A stretch of 64,000 bases of DNA from Bubalus kerabau (lineage: Eukaryota > Chordata > Mammalia > Artiodactyla > Bovidae), in contig NC_073642.1 of assembly GCF_029407905.1 (NCBI RefSeq), forward strand, positions 6,820,001 to 6,884,000, in the 5' to 3' direction. Positions 23,011 through 34,639 of this stretch are shown in pieces (within the stretch, counting starts at the first letter, position 1; every line of letters begins with the position of its first letter). The notes beneath the pieces were generated by a model. It did no database searches, was not told the origin of the DNA, and worked only from the letters and a program-made list of their open reading frames with translations. Position numbers and translations under genes: made by a program.

Positions 23011-23664
23011 ACAGCACACTGTTTTATTGTACCACAAACCTGTTTTATTGCACCTAAGAAAAAAAAAAATGTGTCAGTCATTCAGGCCTGCCCTGCCCAC
23101 AGAATATAAGGTCCTTAGGGGAAGAACACTGGATTTTTAATCTTTGCATCCTCAGTGCTTAGCACAGGGCTTGACAAATAATGGATCTCTGTAAATATTT
23201 GTTGACATGGAGTAATTTAAATTCTTCATTGTAATACAAAGTTAAATATACTTATCCTTTATCTTCTAGAGAAATTCTTAGGATACCTACTTGGAGATTT
23301 TATGAGGCTGGCCTTTGGCATGTTGAAGTTGTAGAGATTATTGTTAAACTAATTTTCATATGATAGAAATATATAAGAGGAAGATACATTCTCATAATAG
23401 TAATGTATGTTGTGCCAAGAGTATGAACAGTGGTGTGTAAACTTCAGTTTTCCATGCCATTACCAAAACTGTTCTGAGAGTTTCTGCAGAATGATACCTG
23501 TTTAATACAATGAAGAGCCATGACGTCCATTAAATAATAGTACTTCGTTCTTACCCTCTGTTCAGAACTCTCTAGCTTAGGTATTTTGAGTAAAGGTGTC
23601 AGTGTTGTCTCAGTTTTAAGTATTTGTTTTATAAGTCTAATATATTCTTCTTTCATCTTTTTAG

Positions 23665-23838
23665 AATGTTTCAGACATTTAAAGAATGGTTTTGGTTGGA
23701 AAGATTCTGGCTTCCTCCAACAATAAAATGGTCAGATCTTGAAGATCACGATGGACTCATCTTTGTGAAGCCTTCTCATTTATATATGACCATTCCATAT
23801 GCTTTTGTCTTGATAATTATCAGACATTTTTTTCAAAA
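23665..23838 (+). CDS. CERS3: CERS3 first coding exon (residues 1-57 and two bases of codon 58)
   Basis: This is the first coding exon of a ceramide synthase, an ER membrane enzyme that N-acylates sphingoid bases with acyl-CoA. CERS3 is the family member known for very- and ultra-long-chain ceramides in epidermis and testis. The exon follows a pyrimidine-rich acceptor (ttcatctttttag) and has one base before the ATG at 23666, so the 5' UTR comes from an upstream exon. The peptide begins MFQTFKEWFWLERFWLPP, characteristic of CERS3, and its end (about residues 36-56, from 'KPSHLYMTIPYAFVLI') is hydrophobic and forms the first membrane span. No Asn occurs in this exon, hence no N-glycosylation site. 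The donor is GTAAGT at 23839; the intron is phase 2, splitting the Lys-58 codon AA|G. Assignment to CERS3 rather than another paralogue rests on recalled family sequences. Confidence 0.92.
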
Positions 23839-24589
23839 GTAAGTAATGTTTGTGTGTCTTTCCTCTCCATCCCTCTTTGCCCCACCTCTAGAATAAAGGA
23901 TTTTGGTAAGATCCTTAAAGAATCTTAATCTGTTGCTCAGAGGTCACCACTAATGGGCGCTCATGAAATCACATGCACACTAAATGTTGTCTAGAAACTG
24001 AACAAATAAAAATCAGAAATTCTGTCTCCACAAGTACATTAGTTTCACAGTGAAGAAAATTGAGATTGAGAAAGGTTAAGGATCACAGAGCTTATTAGTG
24101 TCAATGATGGTGCAAGAACTTAGCTTATCTTCCACGTACCATGTTGTCTGACAACAGACATGCGTGCCTATGTCCTTTGTCAGCAGTATTAGGAGAGTAT
24201 AACTAGCGGATGCATTATCATTTTAGAATGGCTATAAAATAGCAGAAATGGCTCATTAAATACCAAACAACATTGTTTTATAGCATAGTTTAAAGGTTTA
24301 TTGAAAATTTTAACAGCAAGCCTTCATTCCAAAGGATAAAGAAATCAAAGAAAAAATATCAATTTGCTTTCTCTGAAAAAGTGACCTTTTTTTTTTTCTT
24401 AATTTACTTTAAATAGATATTACTTCCAACCTTTTTATTAAAACTGTACTAGTGTCATGGTAACTGAAGATAAATGTTCATCTATAATTTTGGTAGTTGT
24501 CTCTATTTCAAAAAATTGTTATTAGCACATTAATTTTTTTTGGAGCAAAAGAATATTCAAATGTCAAGAGTTGGATAAGCTTAAAACAG

Positions 24590-24726
24590 AATCCCCAGTA
24601 GCTGAGTTGGTAAAGAATCTGCCTGCAGTGCAGGAGACCCTGGTTCTCCTGGGTTCAAGAAATTCAATTCCTGGGTCAGGAAAATTTGCTGGAGAAGCGA
24701 TAGGCTACCCACTCCAGTATTCTTGG
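24590..24726 (+). mobile_element. Bov-tA SINE, 5' part (first of a tandem pair)
   Basis: It starts in the tRNA head ('tggtaaagaatctgcctgca') and runs to 'ccactccagtattcttgg', where a second Bov-tA head begins at once. A duplicated 'ctcctgggttcaagaaattc'-like stretch makes its head longer than usual. Confidence 0.8.
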
Positions 24727-24939
24727 GCTTCCCTTCTGGCTCAGCTGGTAAAAAAATCCATCTGCAATGTGGGAGACCTAGGTTCGATCCCTGGGTTGGG
24801 ACGATCCCTTGGAGAAGGGAAAGGCTACCCGCTCCAGTATTCTGGCCTGGAGAATTTCATGGACTGCGTAGTCCATGGGGTCGCAAAGAGTCACATTCGA
24901 CTGAGTGACTTGCACTTTCACTTCACTTTCACTTTCTTT
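24727..24939 (+). mobile_element. Bov-tA SINE (second of a tandem pair)
   Basis: A complete Bov-tA with tRNA head, 'ggttcgatccctgggttggg', Bov-A body and '(CTTTCA)n' tail, fused to the truncated copy before it. The pair suggests insertion of one SINE into or next to another. Confidence 0.85.
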
Positions 24940-26679
24940 CAAGACAAAATCTGATAAAGATCATTTTGTCCAAGACTAACTGTGGTGCAGATCGTACGTT
25001 TATAACCATTTGCAGGGTTCTCATCCCAAGGGTTTGACCAACTCTGTTTCATGGATTGTCCAAGAGGTTTCTATACAAATAACAACTTTACTTTGGCCAG
25101 CCATGTGCTATTGATAGGGGGAAGAAAAGAAAGCGCTTGATACCACTAAACTCTAGCTGAGAATGCTTGATAGTGTTTTCCTTTTTGACAGTTAACTCCG
25201 CTTTTACTCACATGTTTGGATTTGTCAAAGAATGCCTAAATTAGGATTGTGCTGCTGCACTTGTAAATTAGCAAATTACTCTGCTGTCCTGAAATATTTG
25301 CTTTTCTTGAGTAGTGTCTGATGAGCTTTGAACTTGACATCCAGGTTGTACACTTGCAGATTTCCTACTTTGGTGTGGACAGCTCCATTTTCAACGTTTG
25401 ATCAGACAGTGAACTAGAAAAGTGTTTTGCTTGCCAAAGCAGCATAGCTGAGGAAGACCAACTTGCTGTGTCCTGGTCTTGGCCTCTCCAGCAGTTATCA
25501 GGAAGGAATAAAATCTTCTTTTAATCCTTAGGGCCATTCTTACTTCTTCTCAAGGGGTTAAGTATAGTCTTTCCTACCCCCTTATACCTTTAACTCCCAA
25601 TAACTCACCCTTAGTTTTTTCCATCCCATGACACTACAGAAAACTGTGTTGCTCCACTAATCTCATATCTCTTTTTTTTTCATATCTGTTTTAATGCAAA
25701 AGAAGGAAGGAAGATTTAACATGACAGCAAGATCATGCTTTTTGAAGTAGAAATTTATATTTTTTCAGGGCTTTTATGTATTTTTCATTAGATTAAACTG
25801 CTTAGATCATAAGATATTACTTACACCTTGCATTTGAATAGAAGCCTATAGTTTAAGAGATATATAAAATTATAAGTGGTATGATCTCAGTCAAGAAAAT
25901 GAGAGCTAAGTGAGCTGGCCAAGGTCACATGGTTAGTAGGTAAAGAGTAGACCTGAAACTTGAGCCCACAAGCTGTGACACCAGATTCAGGGTTGCTGAG
26001 TTTTTATTTTCCCCTGAACCAGAACTTCTAGGGCTTTCACAATGAAATACTCCTGATAGCAAAAGAGAGTAAATTGATATCCTTTGGGAATATAGAAATG
26101 GCTTAAGGAGATGATAGCAAATATGAACTTTCCTATCAAAACTTCATGTAAACTTGACACCATGTTTCAGCATATCCTGTGATATCACAAGAAAGCTTCT
26201 TTCTTTTGTCCTGCATTATGTTTGTGTTATACCTCCTCATTCTAGGAAGTGACCTGGAGTTTTGATTTGTCTGGCTCATTTTTATCTTAGCTAGGAGCCA
26301 TTCAAAATGAGAAAGGGCCCTTCCCAGAAAGGAGTACAGAGACCAACAGATGAAGAACAAATAAGTAGATCATTTGAAAGTTACTGACATTTGCTTTGTA
26401 TTTAGACTTTCTTTTCCTTACAAGTTTTAATTTGTGCCTTATGCTTTGATATTTTGGGGGGGAGGGGTCTAGAATAGCAGTTACTAACTAGTACATCCAG
26501 ATTATTCTATACATCCTTCTTTGTGTCTGAAGTATGATTTAGAGGGGATCTAAGCTACTCAAATTTAAGTACATGTGGAATAAGCACATTATCCCCGAGT
26601 AAATTATGGCCCTGGAAGAGTCCAGGGCAAGAGTAAGGGTGGTAAAATCAGAAGGTAAGCTTTTTTTCTTTTACTTTTA

Positions 26680-26997
26680 TAATTTTGTTTATTTATTTTG
26701 TCTGTGCTGGGTCTTCATTGCTTTGAGGGCTTTTCTCCAGTTGTGGCAAGCAGGGGCTACCCTCCAGTTGCAGCGCACAGCGGTGGCTTCTCTTGGACTC
26801 TAGGGAACTCAGGCCTCAGTAGTTGCAGCACTCATGGGCTCAGTAGTCGTGACTTGTGGGCTCTAGAGCACAGGTTCAGTAATCGTAAATGGTCTTAGTT
26901 GTTCCACGACATACAGGATCTTCCAGGATCAGGGGTTGAACTTGTGTTTCCTGCAGTGGTAGGCAGATTCTTTACCACTGAGCCACCAGGGAAGCCC
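26680..26997 (-). mobile_element. CHR-type long SINE, complete, with target-site duplication
   Basis: This is a second long CHR-like SINE with repeated 'cagtagttgcagc'/'cagtagtcgtgac' motifs, ending 'accactgagccaccaggga'. The flanks are a perfect 16-bp repeat, TTTTCTTTTACTTTTA (26664-26679 and 26998-27013). Confidence 0.88.
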
Positions 26998-28179
26998 TTT
27001 TCTTTTACTTTTAATGATACAATGAGTAGATTTCTGGCCTCTGCCATTTCCACTGAGCAACATGAGGGCATTAAGGGTTCTTTAAAGAAGGGTAGGTGTA
27101 GCAGTTTACAGGAATTGAAAAAGGATTGTTACTATCTTCAGTTGAAAGTCTCAAAATATATACCTTGGACTTAAATGTTTTCTGGGACTTGCATTGCTTC
27201 AGATCTGTGTTCTTTCATATAAAACCTTCTGATTAAACTCTGATCATAGAGCCTTTCAATTCTCAGGAACTAGGAATCAATCTTAATGGCAGTAGGCTGT
27301 TGTTTCTGTCTAGGAGAAGTATTTAAACTTCACATGCTTAATAAATGCCTAGGCTTGCCTTCTTTTTTATTCCATAAAAGAATATTGAAAGAAAAAGTAT
27401 GTGTGGGGTGGTGCTCTGGGACTGCTCGGCTTTTGGCTCACAGGTGGCTGTTGTAGTGCCAAGTGAAGAGGTGTCTGAACGAGGCATCTGAAGGCGCAGC
27501 TGTGCAATAGGAGCAAGCCTGCGACTCATGCCCTGGTGATTAACCTAACTTTGAACTGTTTTACATGGCACTAGAAGTTCACATTCTCTTTTCTTCCTGT
27601 GAGATTTTTCCCTTCTATTCCATATCAATACAATGAAAGTTCAGGCAAGTTCATGTCTAAGGTCCTTATAGAGCTAAGACCTGTCATTTCCTTCCTTTTT
27701 TAAGTTCAGTTTATCAAATATTTATTGTGTTTCTTTATTCTCTCCCTTTTTAAAATAAGTTTTTAATTAAGCACCTATTCATATTTATGTATTACTTACA
27801 TATGTATAAGTGAATACATAAGTAAAAGGTGAATTGATTGTTTAGATTCTTTTGAAAAGAAATATAATGCTAAAGTAGCAAACTGTACTTATATACGTCC
27901 TCTGTTTTACTGAAAATGTTATTTCTGTTCTTGAAGCCTGGACATGTTAACAAACAGGACTATTATTTCTCTTTCTTCTTTAAATTAATGCTTTGACTGT
28001 AGATGTTTTCCTCATATCAGCAAGTATGTTATAGATATGTATTTTTATCCATTGTGTATGCTTATCTCTCACATGACCCTCAGAGGGAAATGTTATACTT
28101 TATTTGGCTTTGAAATGTATGGGCCATTTCCAGGAGAACTTAGGCCATCTGGAAGTTAGATTGACTTATACATTTTATC

Positions 28180-28398
28180 CTGGCTTCCTTGGTGGCTCAG
28201 ATGGTATATAATCTGCCTGCAATGTGGGAGACCCAGGTTCAGTCCCTGGGTCACGGAGATCCCCTAGAGAAGGGAATGGCAACCTACTCCAGTATGCTTG
28301 CCTGGAGAATCCCATGGACAAAGAAGCCTGGCCAGCTACAGTCTACTGGGTTGCAAAGTGTTGGACACGACTGAGCAGCTCAACACTAAGGCTAACTA
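28180..28398 (+). mobile_element. Bov-tA SINE, complete, with target-site duplication
   Basis: A full tRNA head and Bov-A body, flanked by a perfect 12-bp repeat, ATACATTTTATC (28168-28179 and 28399-28410). Confidence 0.93.
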
Positions 28399-28429
28399 AT
28401 ACATTTTATCAGAGTATTTTCATAAAATT

Positions 28430-28553
28430 TAATTTTTTAATTTTTGGCCATACCATGTAGCATATGGGATCTTAGTTCCCCAATCAGGGACCAAACCTAT
28501 GCCCCCTGCATTGGGAACTTGGAGTCTTAACCATTGGACTGCCAGGGAAATCC
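28430..28553 (-). mobile_element. CHR-type tRNA-derived SINE
   Basis: A T-rich tail, 'ggccataccatgtagcatat', and 'accattggactgccagggaa' as the reverse complement of the tRNA-like head. Confidence 0.75.
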
Positions 28554-28728
28554 CAAAAATTTTTATTCAATTCCATGGTTATAAAAATGAATTTAAGGGC
28601 CAAATGATCATTCATAACTAAATTTCCAGCATTTAATTACATACAGAAACTTCTGAATACTAGAATAGCCTGACCTATCAGACAATGGAGCCTTTGTTAG
28701 AACTAAGGGAAAAATAGGGACATGTGAT

Positions 28729-29210
28729 TTTTAATCAGCTTTACTGAGGTATGATTTACATATAAGAAAGTTCATCCGGAATTTGATGCATTTTGACAAA
28801 TGCATGTAACTATCGCCACAATTATAATGTAGAAGATTTCAATTGGCTGAAAACATCCCTGTACCCTGTGTAGTTAATTCTCTTCCTACCTACTGCCTCC
28901 TTGCAATCACTAAAATGCTTTGTCAGTATAATTTTCCTTTTTCTAGGATTTCTTATAGATGGAATCACATAGATTATAGTCTTTTGTGTCTGATTTCTTT
29001 CACTTAGCGTAATGCTTTTGAGGTTTGTTTTTTTTTCCTGTCATTATATGTATCAGTGATTCTTTGTCATTGCTGAGTAGTCTTTCAACATATTGCTATA
29101 CTGAAATTTATTATCCTTTAACTAGTATGGAAATTTGGATTGTTTACAGCTTTGGCCTTTTACAAATAAAGCTTCTGTGAACATTTGAGTAGAAGAATTT
29201 GTGTAGGTAT
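28729..29210 (-). mobile_element. Old L1 3' region, antisense
   Basis: The text 'cagctttactgaggtatgat', 'ttcttatagatggaatcaca' and 'tttctttcacttagcgtaat' is the antisense L1M 3' UTR and end of ORF2. Confidence 0.7.
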
Positions 29211-29249
29211 ATGTTTTTATTTCTCCTGGTAAATAGCGAAAGTGTTCTT

Positions 29250-29650
29250 CAGAAGGCATTGTTAATGCAAATATAAATCTATACAATAGATTATTTGGCA
29301 ATAAAAATGAATGAACTTCAAATGCATCCAGATACATTGATGGATCTCAAAAACATTACTCAATGAAAGAAGCCAGGCACAAGCAACCACAAATTATATG
29401 ACTCTATTACATTAAATATCCAGAAAAGGCAGTTATAAAGATAGAAAGTAGAGTAGTGATTGCCTGTAACAGGATTGACAGGGAGCAGGGATTAAAGTAA
29501 ATATATATGAGGTATTATATTGGAATTATGAAAATGTTCTAAAGCTGATTCATGGTAATAATTGTACAACTTGGTAAATTTACTAAAAAAAAATCACTGA
29601 ATAGTATACTTGATATGATGAATTGTATGATATGTAAAAATGCATTAATA
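29250..29650 (+). mobile_element. Old L1 3' end, sense
   Basis: The text 'caataaaaatgaatgaactt', 'gatggatctcaaaaacatta' and 'aatgaaagaagccaggcaca' is the sense L1 ORF2/3' UTR boundary. It lies head to head with the antisense fragment before it, so these are separate insertions or an inverted copy. Confidence 0.65.
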
Positions 29651-29689
29651 GTTATTTTTAAAAGATGTCGATAAAATGGAGCGGTAAGT

Positions 29690-29935
29690 CAGTTTAGAAA
29701 ATCTATACAAGACATTTTGTATATATTTGATGAGGGACTTAGAGTCAGAATGTGTAAAGAACTCATAACTCAATAACAGACAAAAAGACCTGATTTTTTT
29801 AAATGGCTGAAAGTTGGAGCAGCAATCTCACCAAAGGAGATGTTAATAGCAACTAAACACATAGAAGATGTTCAATACCATTAATCATTACCAAAATGCA
29901 AAGTAAAACCACTATGCACTGGAAGTTAACAAAAA
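29690..29935 (+). mobile_element. Old L1 ORF2 3' fragment, sense
   Basis: The text 'aactcataactcaataacag' and 'aatgcaaagtaaaaccacta' belongs upstream of the preceding fragment in the normal L1 order, so it derives from a different copy. Confidence 0.6.
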
Positions 29936-30410
29936 TGTCAGAGTAAGGATCTCTGAAAATTTTCTCCTTCATAACATCAGGAAACTAGCAAAAACTGTCA
30001 AATTAACTTTTCAGAATTCAGAATTAACCAGAGGCTTGCAGCAATCCAGAGAGTGTTATTGAAAAAAATACAGCTGACTGTTGGAAAGAGCAGCAAGCTT
30101 TGTGGCATTTTAACTTGCCCTATTTCTATACTTACCTTTCCTCCTCTCTGATAGCTTTGAAAAACCAACAACCCACGATTTCAATGGAAACCAGCAGCCT
30201 GGTGACCACTGAAGGAAGCAGAACAGAGTTGGAGCTCCTTCAAACCATCATTCCCAGAGAATTGTCATTCTCTGACCTGTCTGTTGGTTCCTTGAAAGGG
30301 CACTACTCATAAACTGTCTTTATTTCCCTTTTCCCTTGGGGAGAGAAGAGGTACTTGTCTGAAACAATTAGAGATAATTGATTAACTTTGGAACTGCCTG
30401 AGGGTAGTGG

Positions 30411-33400
30411 AAAAGGAAAGATATACCCATTTGAATGCAGAGTTCCAAAGAATAGCAAGGAGAGATAGGAAAGCCTTCCTCAGAGATCAATGCAAACAAA
30501 TAGATTAAAACAATACAATGGGAAAAACTAGAGATATCTTCAAGAAAATTAGAGATACCAAGGGAACATTTCATGAAAGGTGGGCACAATAAAGGACAGA
30601 AATAGCATGGACCTAACAGAAGCCATCCCCATGGAAAAGAAATGCAAAAAAGCAAAATGGCTGTCTGGGGAGGCCTTACAAATAGCTGTGAAAAGAAGAG
30701 AAGTGAAAAGCAAAGGAGAAAAGGAAAGATATAAACATCTGAATGCAGAGATCCAAAGAATAGCAAGAAGAGATAAGAAAGCCTTCTTCAGCGATCAATG
30801 CAAAGAAATAGAGGAAAACAACAGAATGGGAAAGACTACGGATCTCTTCAAAAAATCAGAGATACCAAAGGAACATTTCATGCAAAGATGGGCTCGATAA
30901 AGGACAGAAATGGTATGGACCTAACAGAAGCAGAAGATATTAAGAAGAGATGGCAAGAATACACAGAAGAACTGTACAAAAAAAAATCTTCATGACCCAG
31001 ATAATCACGATGGTGTGATCACTGACCTAGAGCCAGACATCCTGGAATGTGAAGTCAAGGGGGCCTTAGAAAGCATCACTACGAACAAAGCTAGTGGAGG
31101 TGATGGAATTCCAGTTGAGCTATTCCAAATCCTGAAAGATGATGCTGTGAAAGTGCTGCACTCAATATGCCAGCAAATTTGGAAAACTCAGCAGTGGCCA
31201 TAGGACTGGAAAAGGTCAGGTTTCATTCCAATCCCAAAGAAAGGCAGTGCCAAAGAATGCTCAAACTACCGCACAATTGCACTCATCTCACACGCTAGTA
31301 AAGTAATGCTCAAAATTCTCCAAGCCAGGCTTCAGCAATATGTGAACCGTGGATTTCCTGATGTTCAAGCTGGTTTTAGAAAAGGCAGAGGAACCAGAGA
31401 TCAAATTGCCAACATCCGCTGGATCGTGGAAAAAGCAAGAGAGTTCCAGAAAAACATCTATTTCTGCTTTATTGACTATGCCAAAGCCTTTGACTGTGTG
31501 GATCACAGTAAACTGTGGAAAATTCTGAAAGAGATGGGAATACCAGACCACCTGATCTGCCTCTTGAGAAATCTGTATGCAGGTCAGGAAGCAACAGTTA
31601 GAACTGGACATGGAACAACAGACTGGTTCCAAATAGGAGATGGAGTTCGTCAAGGCTGTATATTGTCACCCTGTGTATTTAACTCATATGCAGAGTACAT
31701 CATGAGAAACGCTGGACTGGAAGAAACACAAGCTGGAATCAAGATTGCTGGGAGAGATATCAATCACCTCAGATATGCAGATGACACCAGCCTTATGGCA
31801 GAAAGTGAAGAGGAACTAAAAAGCCTCTTGATGAAAGTGAAAGTGGACAGTGAAAAAGTTGGCTTAAAGCTCAACATTCAGAAAATGAAGATCATGGCAT
31901 CTGGTCCCATCACTTCATGGGAAATAGATGGGGAAACAGTGGAAACAGTGTCAGACTTTATTTTTCTGGGCTTCAAAATCACTGCAGATGGTGATGCAGC
32001 CATGAAATTAAAAGACGCTTACTCCTTGGAAGGAAAGTTATGACCAATCTAGATAGCATATTCAAAAGCAGAGACATTACTTTGCGAACAAAAGTTCGTC
32101 TAGTCAAGGCTATGGTTTTTCCCGTGGTCATGTATGGATGTGAGAGTTGGACTGTGAAGAAGGCTGAGCGCCGAAGAATTGATGCTTTTGAACTGTGGTG
32201 TTGGAGAAGACTCTTGCAAGTCCCTTGGACTGCAAGGAGATCCAACCAGTCCATTCTGAAGGAGATCAGCCCTGGGATTTCTTTGGAAGGAATGATGCTA
32301 AAGCTGAAACTCCAGTACTTGGGCCACCTCAGGCAAAGAGTTGACTCATTGGAAAAGACTCTGATGCTGGGAGGGATTGGGAGCAGGAGGAGAAGGGGAC
32401 GACAGAGGATGAGATGGCTGGATAGCATCATTGACTCGATGGACGTGAGTCTGGGTGAACTCCGGGAGTTGGTGATGAACAGGGAGGCCTGGTGTGTTGC
32501 TATTCATGGGGTCTCAAAGAGTCGGACACGACTGAGCGACTGATCTGATCTGATTGAACAGAAGCAGAAGATATTAAGAAGAGGTGGCAAGAATACACAG
32601 AACTATACAAAAAGACCTTCATGACCCAGATAACCATGATGGTATGATCACTCACCTAGAGCCAGACATCCTGGAATGTGAAGTCAAGTTGGCCTTATGA
32701 AGCATCACTATGAACAAAGCTAGAAGAGGTGATGGAATTCCAGTTGAGCTATTTCAAATCCTGAAAAATGATGCTGTGAAAGTGCTGCACTCAATATGCC
32801 AGCAAATTTGGAAAACTCAGCAGTGGCCATAGGGCTGGAAAAGGTCAGTTTTCATTCCAATCCCAAAGAAAGGCAATGCCAAAGAATGTTCAAACTACTG
32901 CACAATTGTACTCATGTCACATGCTAGAAAGTAATGCTCAGAGTTGCCCAAACCAGCCTTCAACAGTACGTGAACCATGAACTTCCAGATGTTCAAGTTG
33001 CATTTAGAAAAGGCAGAGGAACCAGAGATCAAATTGCCAATATCCATTGGATCATCAAAAACCAAGAGAGTTCCAGAAAAACATCTACTTCTGCTTTATT
33101 GATTACACCAAAGTCTTTGACTGTGTGGATCACAACAAACTGGAAAATTCTTGAAGAGATGGGAATACCAGACCACTTTACCTGTCTCCTGAGAAATTTG
33201 TATGTAGGTCAACAAGCAACAGTTAGAACAGGACATGGAACAACAGACTGGTTCCAAATTAGGAAAGGAGTACAAAAAGGCTGTATATTGTCACCCTGCT
33301 TATTTAACTTCTACGCAGAGTACATCATGTGAAATGTCGGGCTGGATGAAGCCCAAGCTGTAATTAAGATTGCCAGGAGAAATATCAGTAAACTCAGATA

Positions 33401-34103
33401 TGTAGATGACACCACCCTTATGGCAGAATGTGAAGAAGAACTAAAGAGCCTCTTGATGAAAGTAAAAGAGGAGAATGAGAAATTTGGCTTAAAACTTGAC
33501 ATTCAGGAAACTAAGATCATGGCATCTGGTCCCATCACTTCATTGGAAGTAGATGGGGAAACAGTGGTAACAGTGACAGACTTAATTTTCTTGGGCTCCA
33601 AGCTATGACCAGCCTAGACAGCAGAGACATTACTTTGCCAAGAAAGGTCTGTCTAGTCAAAGCTATGGTTTTTCCAGTAGTCATGGATGGATGTGAGAGC
33701 TGGACTATAAAGAAAGCAGAGCACCAAAGAATTAATGCTTTTGAACTCTGGTGTTGGAGAAGACTCTTGCGAGTCCCTTGGACTGCAAGGAGATCCAACC
33801 AGTCTATCCTAAAGGAAATCAGTCCTGAATATTCATTGGAAGGACTGATGCTGAAGCTGAAGCTCCAATACTTTGGCTCCCTGATGGGAAGCTGACTCAT
33901 TGGAAAAGACCTTGATGCTGGGAAAGATTGAAGGCAGGAGAAGAAGGGGACAATAGGGGCTGAGATGGCTGAATATCACCGAGTTTATGGACATGAGTTT
34001 GAGGAAGCTCCAGGATGTGATGATGGCCAGGGAAGCCTGGTGTGTTGCAGTCCATGGGATGGCAAAGAGTTGGACACAACTGAGTGACTGAAGTGAACTG
34101 AAC
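30411..34103 (+). mobile_element. Older BovB LINE, 5'-truncated, split in two by a younger BovB
   Basis: The two pieces, 30411-30623 and 32566-34103 (1751 bp together), join at the same BovB position ('acctaacagaagc' then 'agaagatattaagaag'). The outer flanks carry a 12-bp target duplication with one mismatch, TGAGGGTAGTGG (30399-30410) and TGAGGATAGTGG (34104-34115). The RT region has frame-breaking changes: the YADD box reads YVDD (near 33400), and several stops and indels are present. The tail is 'actgaagtgaactgaactga'. It is a decayed element in sense orientation to CERS3. Confidence 0.93.
30624..32556 (+). mobile_element. Younger BovB LINE nested in the older BovB
   Basis: This 1933-bp 5'-truncated BovB starts after the endonuclease domain and ends in a (TGATC)n-like tail ('gactgatctgatctgattg'). 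It is flanked by a perfect 9-bp duplication of the host element, AACAGAAGC (30615-30623 and 32557-32565). The remaining frames cover the RT (245 codons, 31306-32043, with YADD at about residues 157-160 and an upstream 'FIDYAKAFDCVDH' motif) and the C-terminal region (167 codons, 32040-32543). A stop at 31201-31203 ('ccatag') and a frame break near 31990-32040 disable it. Confidence 0.93.
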
Positions 34104-34639
34104 TGAGGATAGTGGATAATTAATGGGTCAAACAATAAACAAAAAGCTTTCCTTTTTAAAAGATAAGCTGGGAAATATGTCCATAGGGGATTTTGAAAAG
34201 CTCTGACATACTCTTGGAAGTTAGAAGGCCACTTGAATTTGTAGAGCTATGGGCATGCCCAGGGCCACCCACATGATCAAGAAGTATGATCTAGAAGTGA
34301 GTCCAAAGCTCTCACCTCTGGATGACCTTAAGGCTTTTGCAAACAGGAAGTGAAGGCTAAGGCAAAGTTGTCCACTGCCTGGTTGAGTGTTGAAGGTGTG
34401 CCCTGAAGTGTACACGAGCCCCTTAGCAAACACTGGAAGATTTATTGGTTCCAGGCATTTAAGGACATCTCTGTCTAATTGTTAGTAGACCACTAAGCTA
34501 ACCTAATAAAGACTTTAGTGCCCACACATAAAGAATATAGACTTTACAGATCGGATTTTAAAAGTAAACAACAAATGGACAACAAATAGCACGAACAACA
34601 ACAAACTCTGAAGAGGGGGATATTCTGATTTCCAGAGTT

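Larger units (their letters stand above)
1..23664. other. Region upstream of the first CERS3 coding exon (5' intron and/or intergenic)
   Basis: No coding exon was recognised here. The first coding exon starts one base before its ATG, so untranslated exons and a promoter must exist upstream, inside or outside this stretch; I could not place them. Dispersed repeats are listed separately. Stretches in which I see only AT-rich unique-looking DNA are about 728-1627, 2215-3520, 3881-4797, 5021-6730, 8691-9564, 9866-10420, 13061-13696, 13810-16388, 16724-17925 and 20408-21889. Short segments near 1835-1930, 11250-11640 and 15135-15250 resemble each other and common ancient mammalian repeats, but I cannot name the family. 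There is no CpG island in this span that I can see. Confidence 0.7.
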
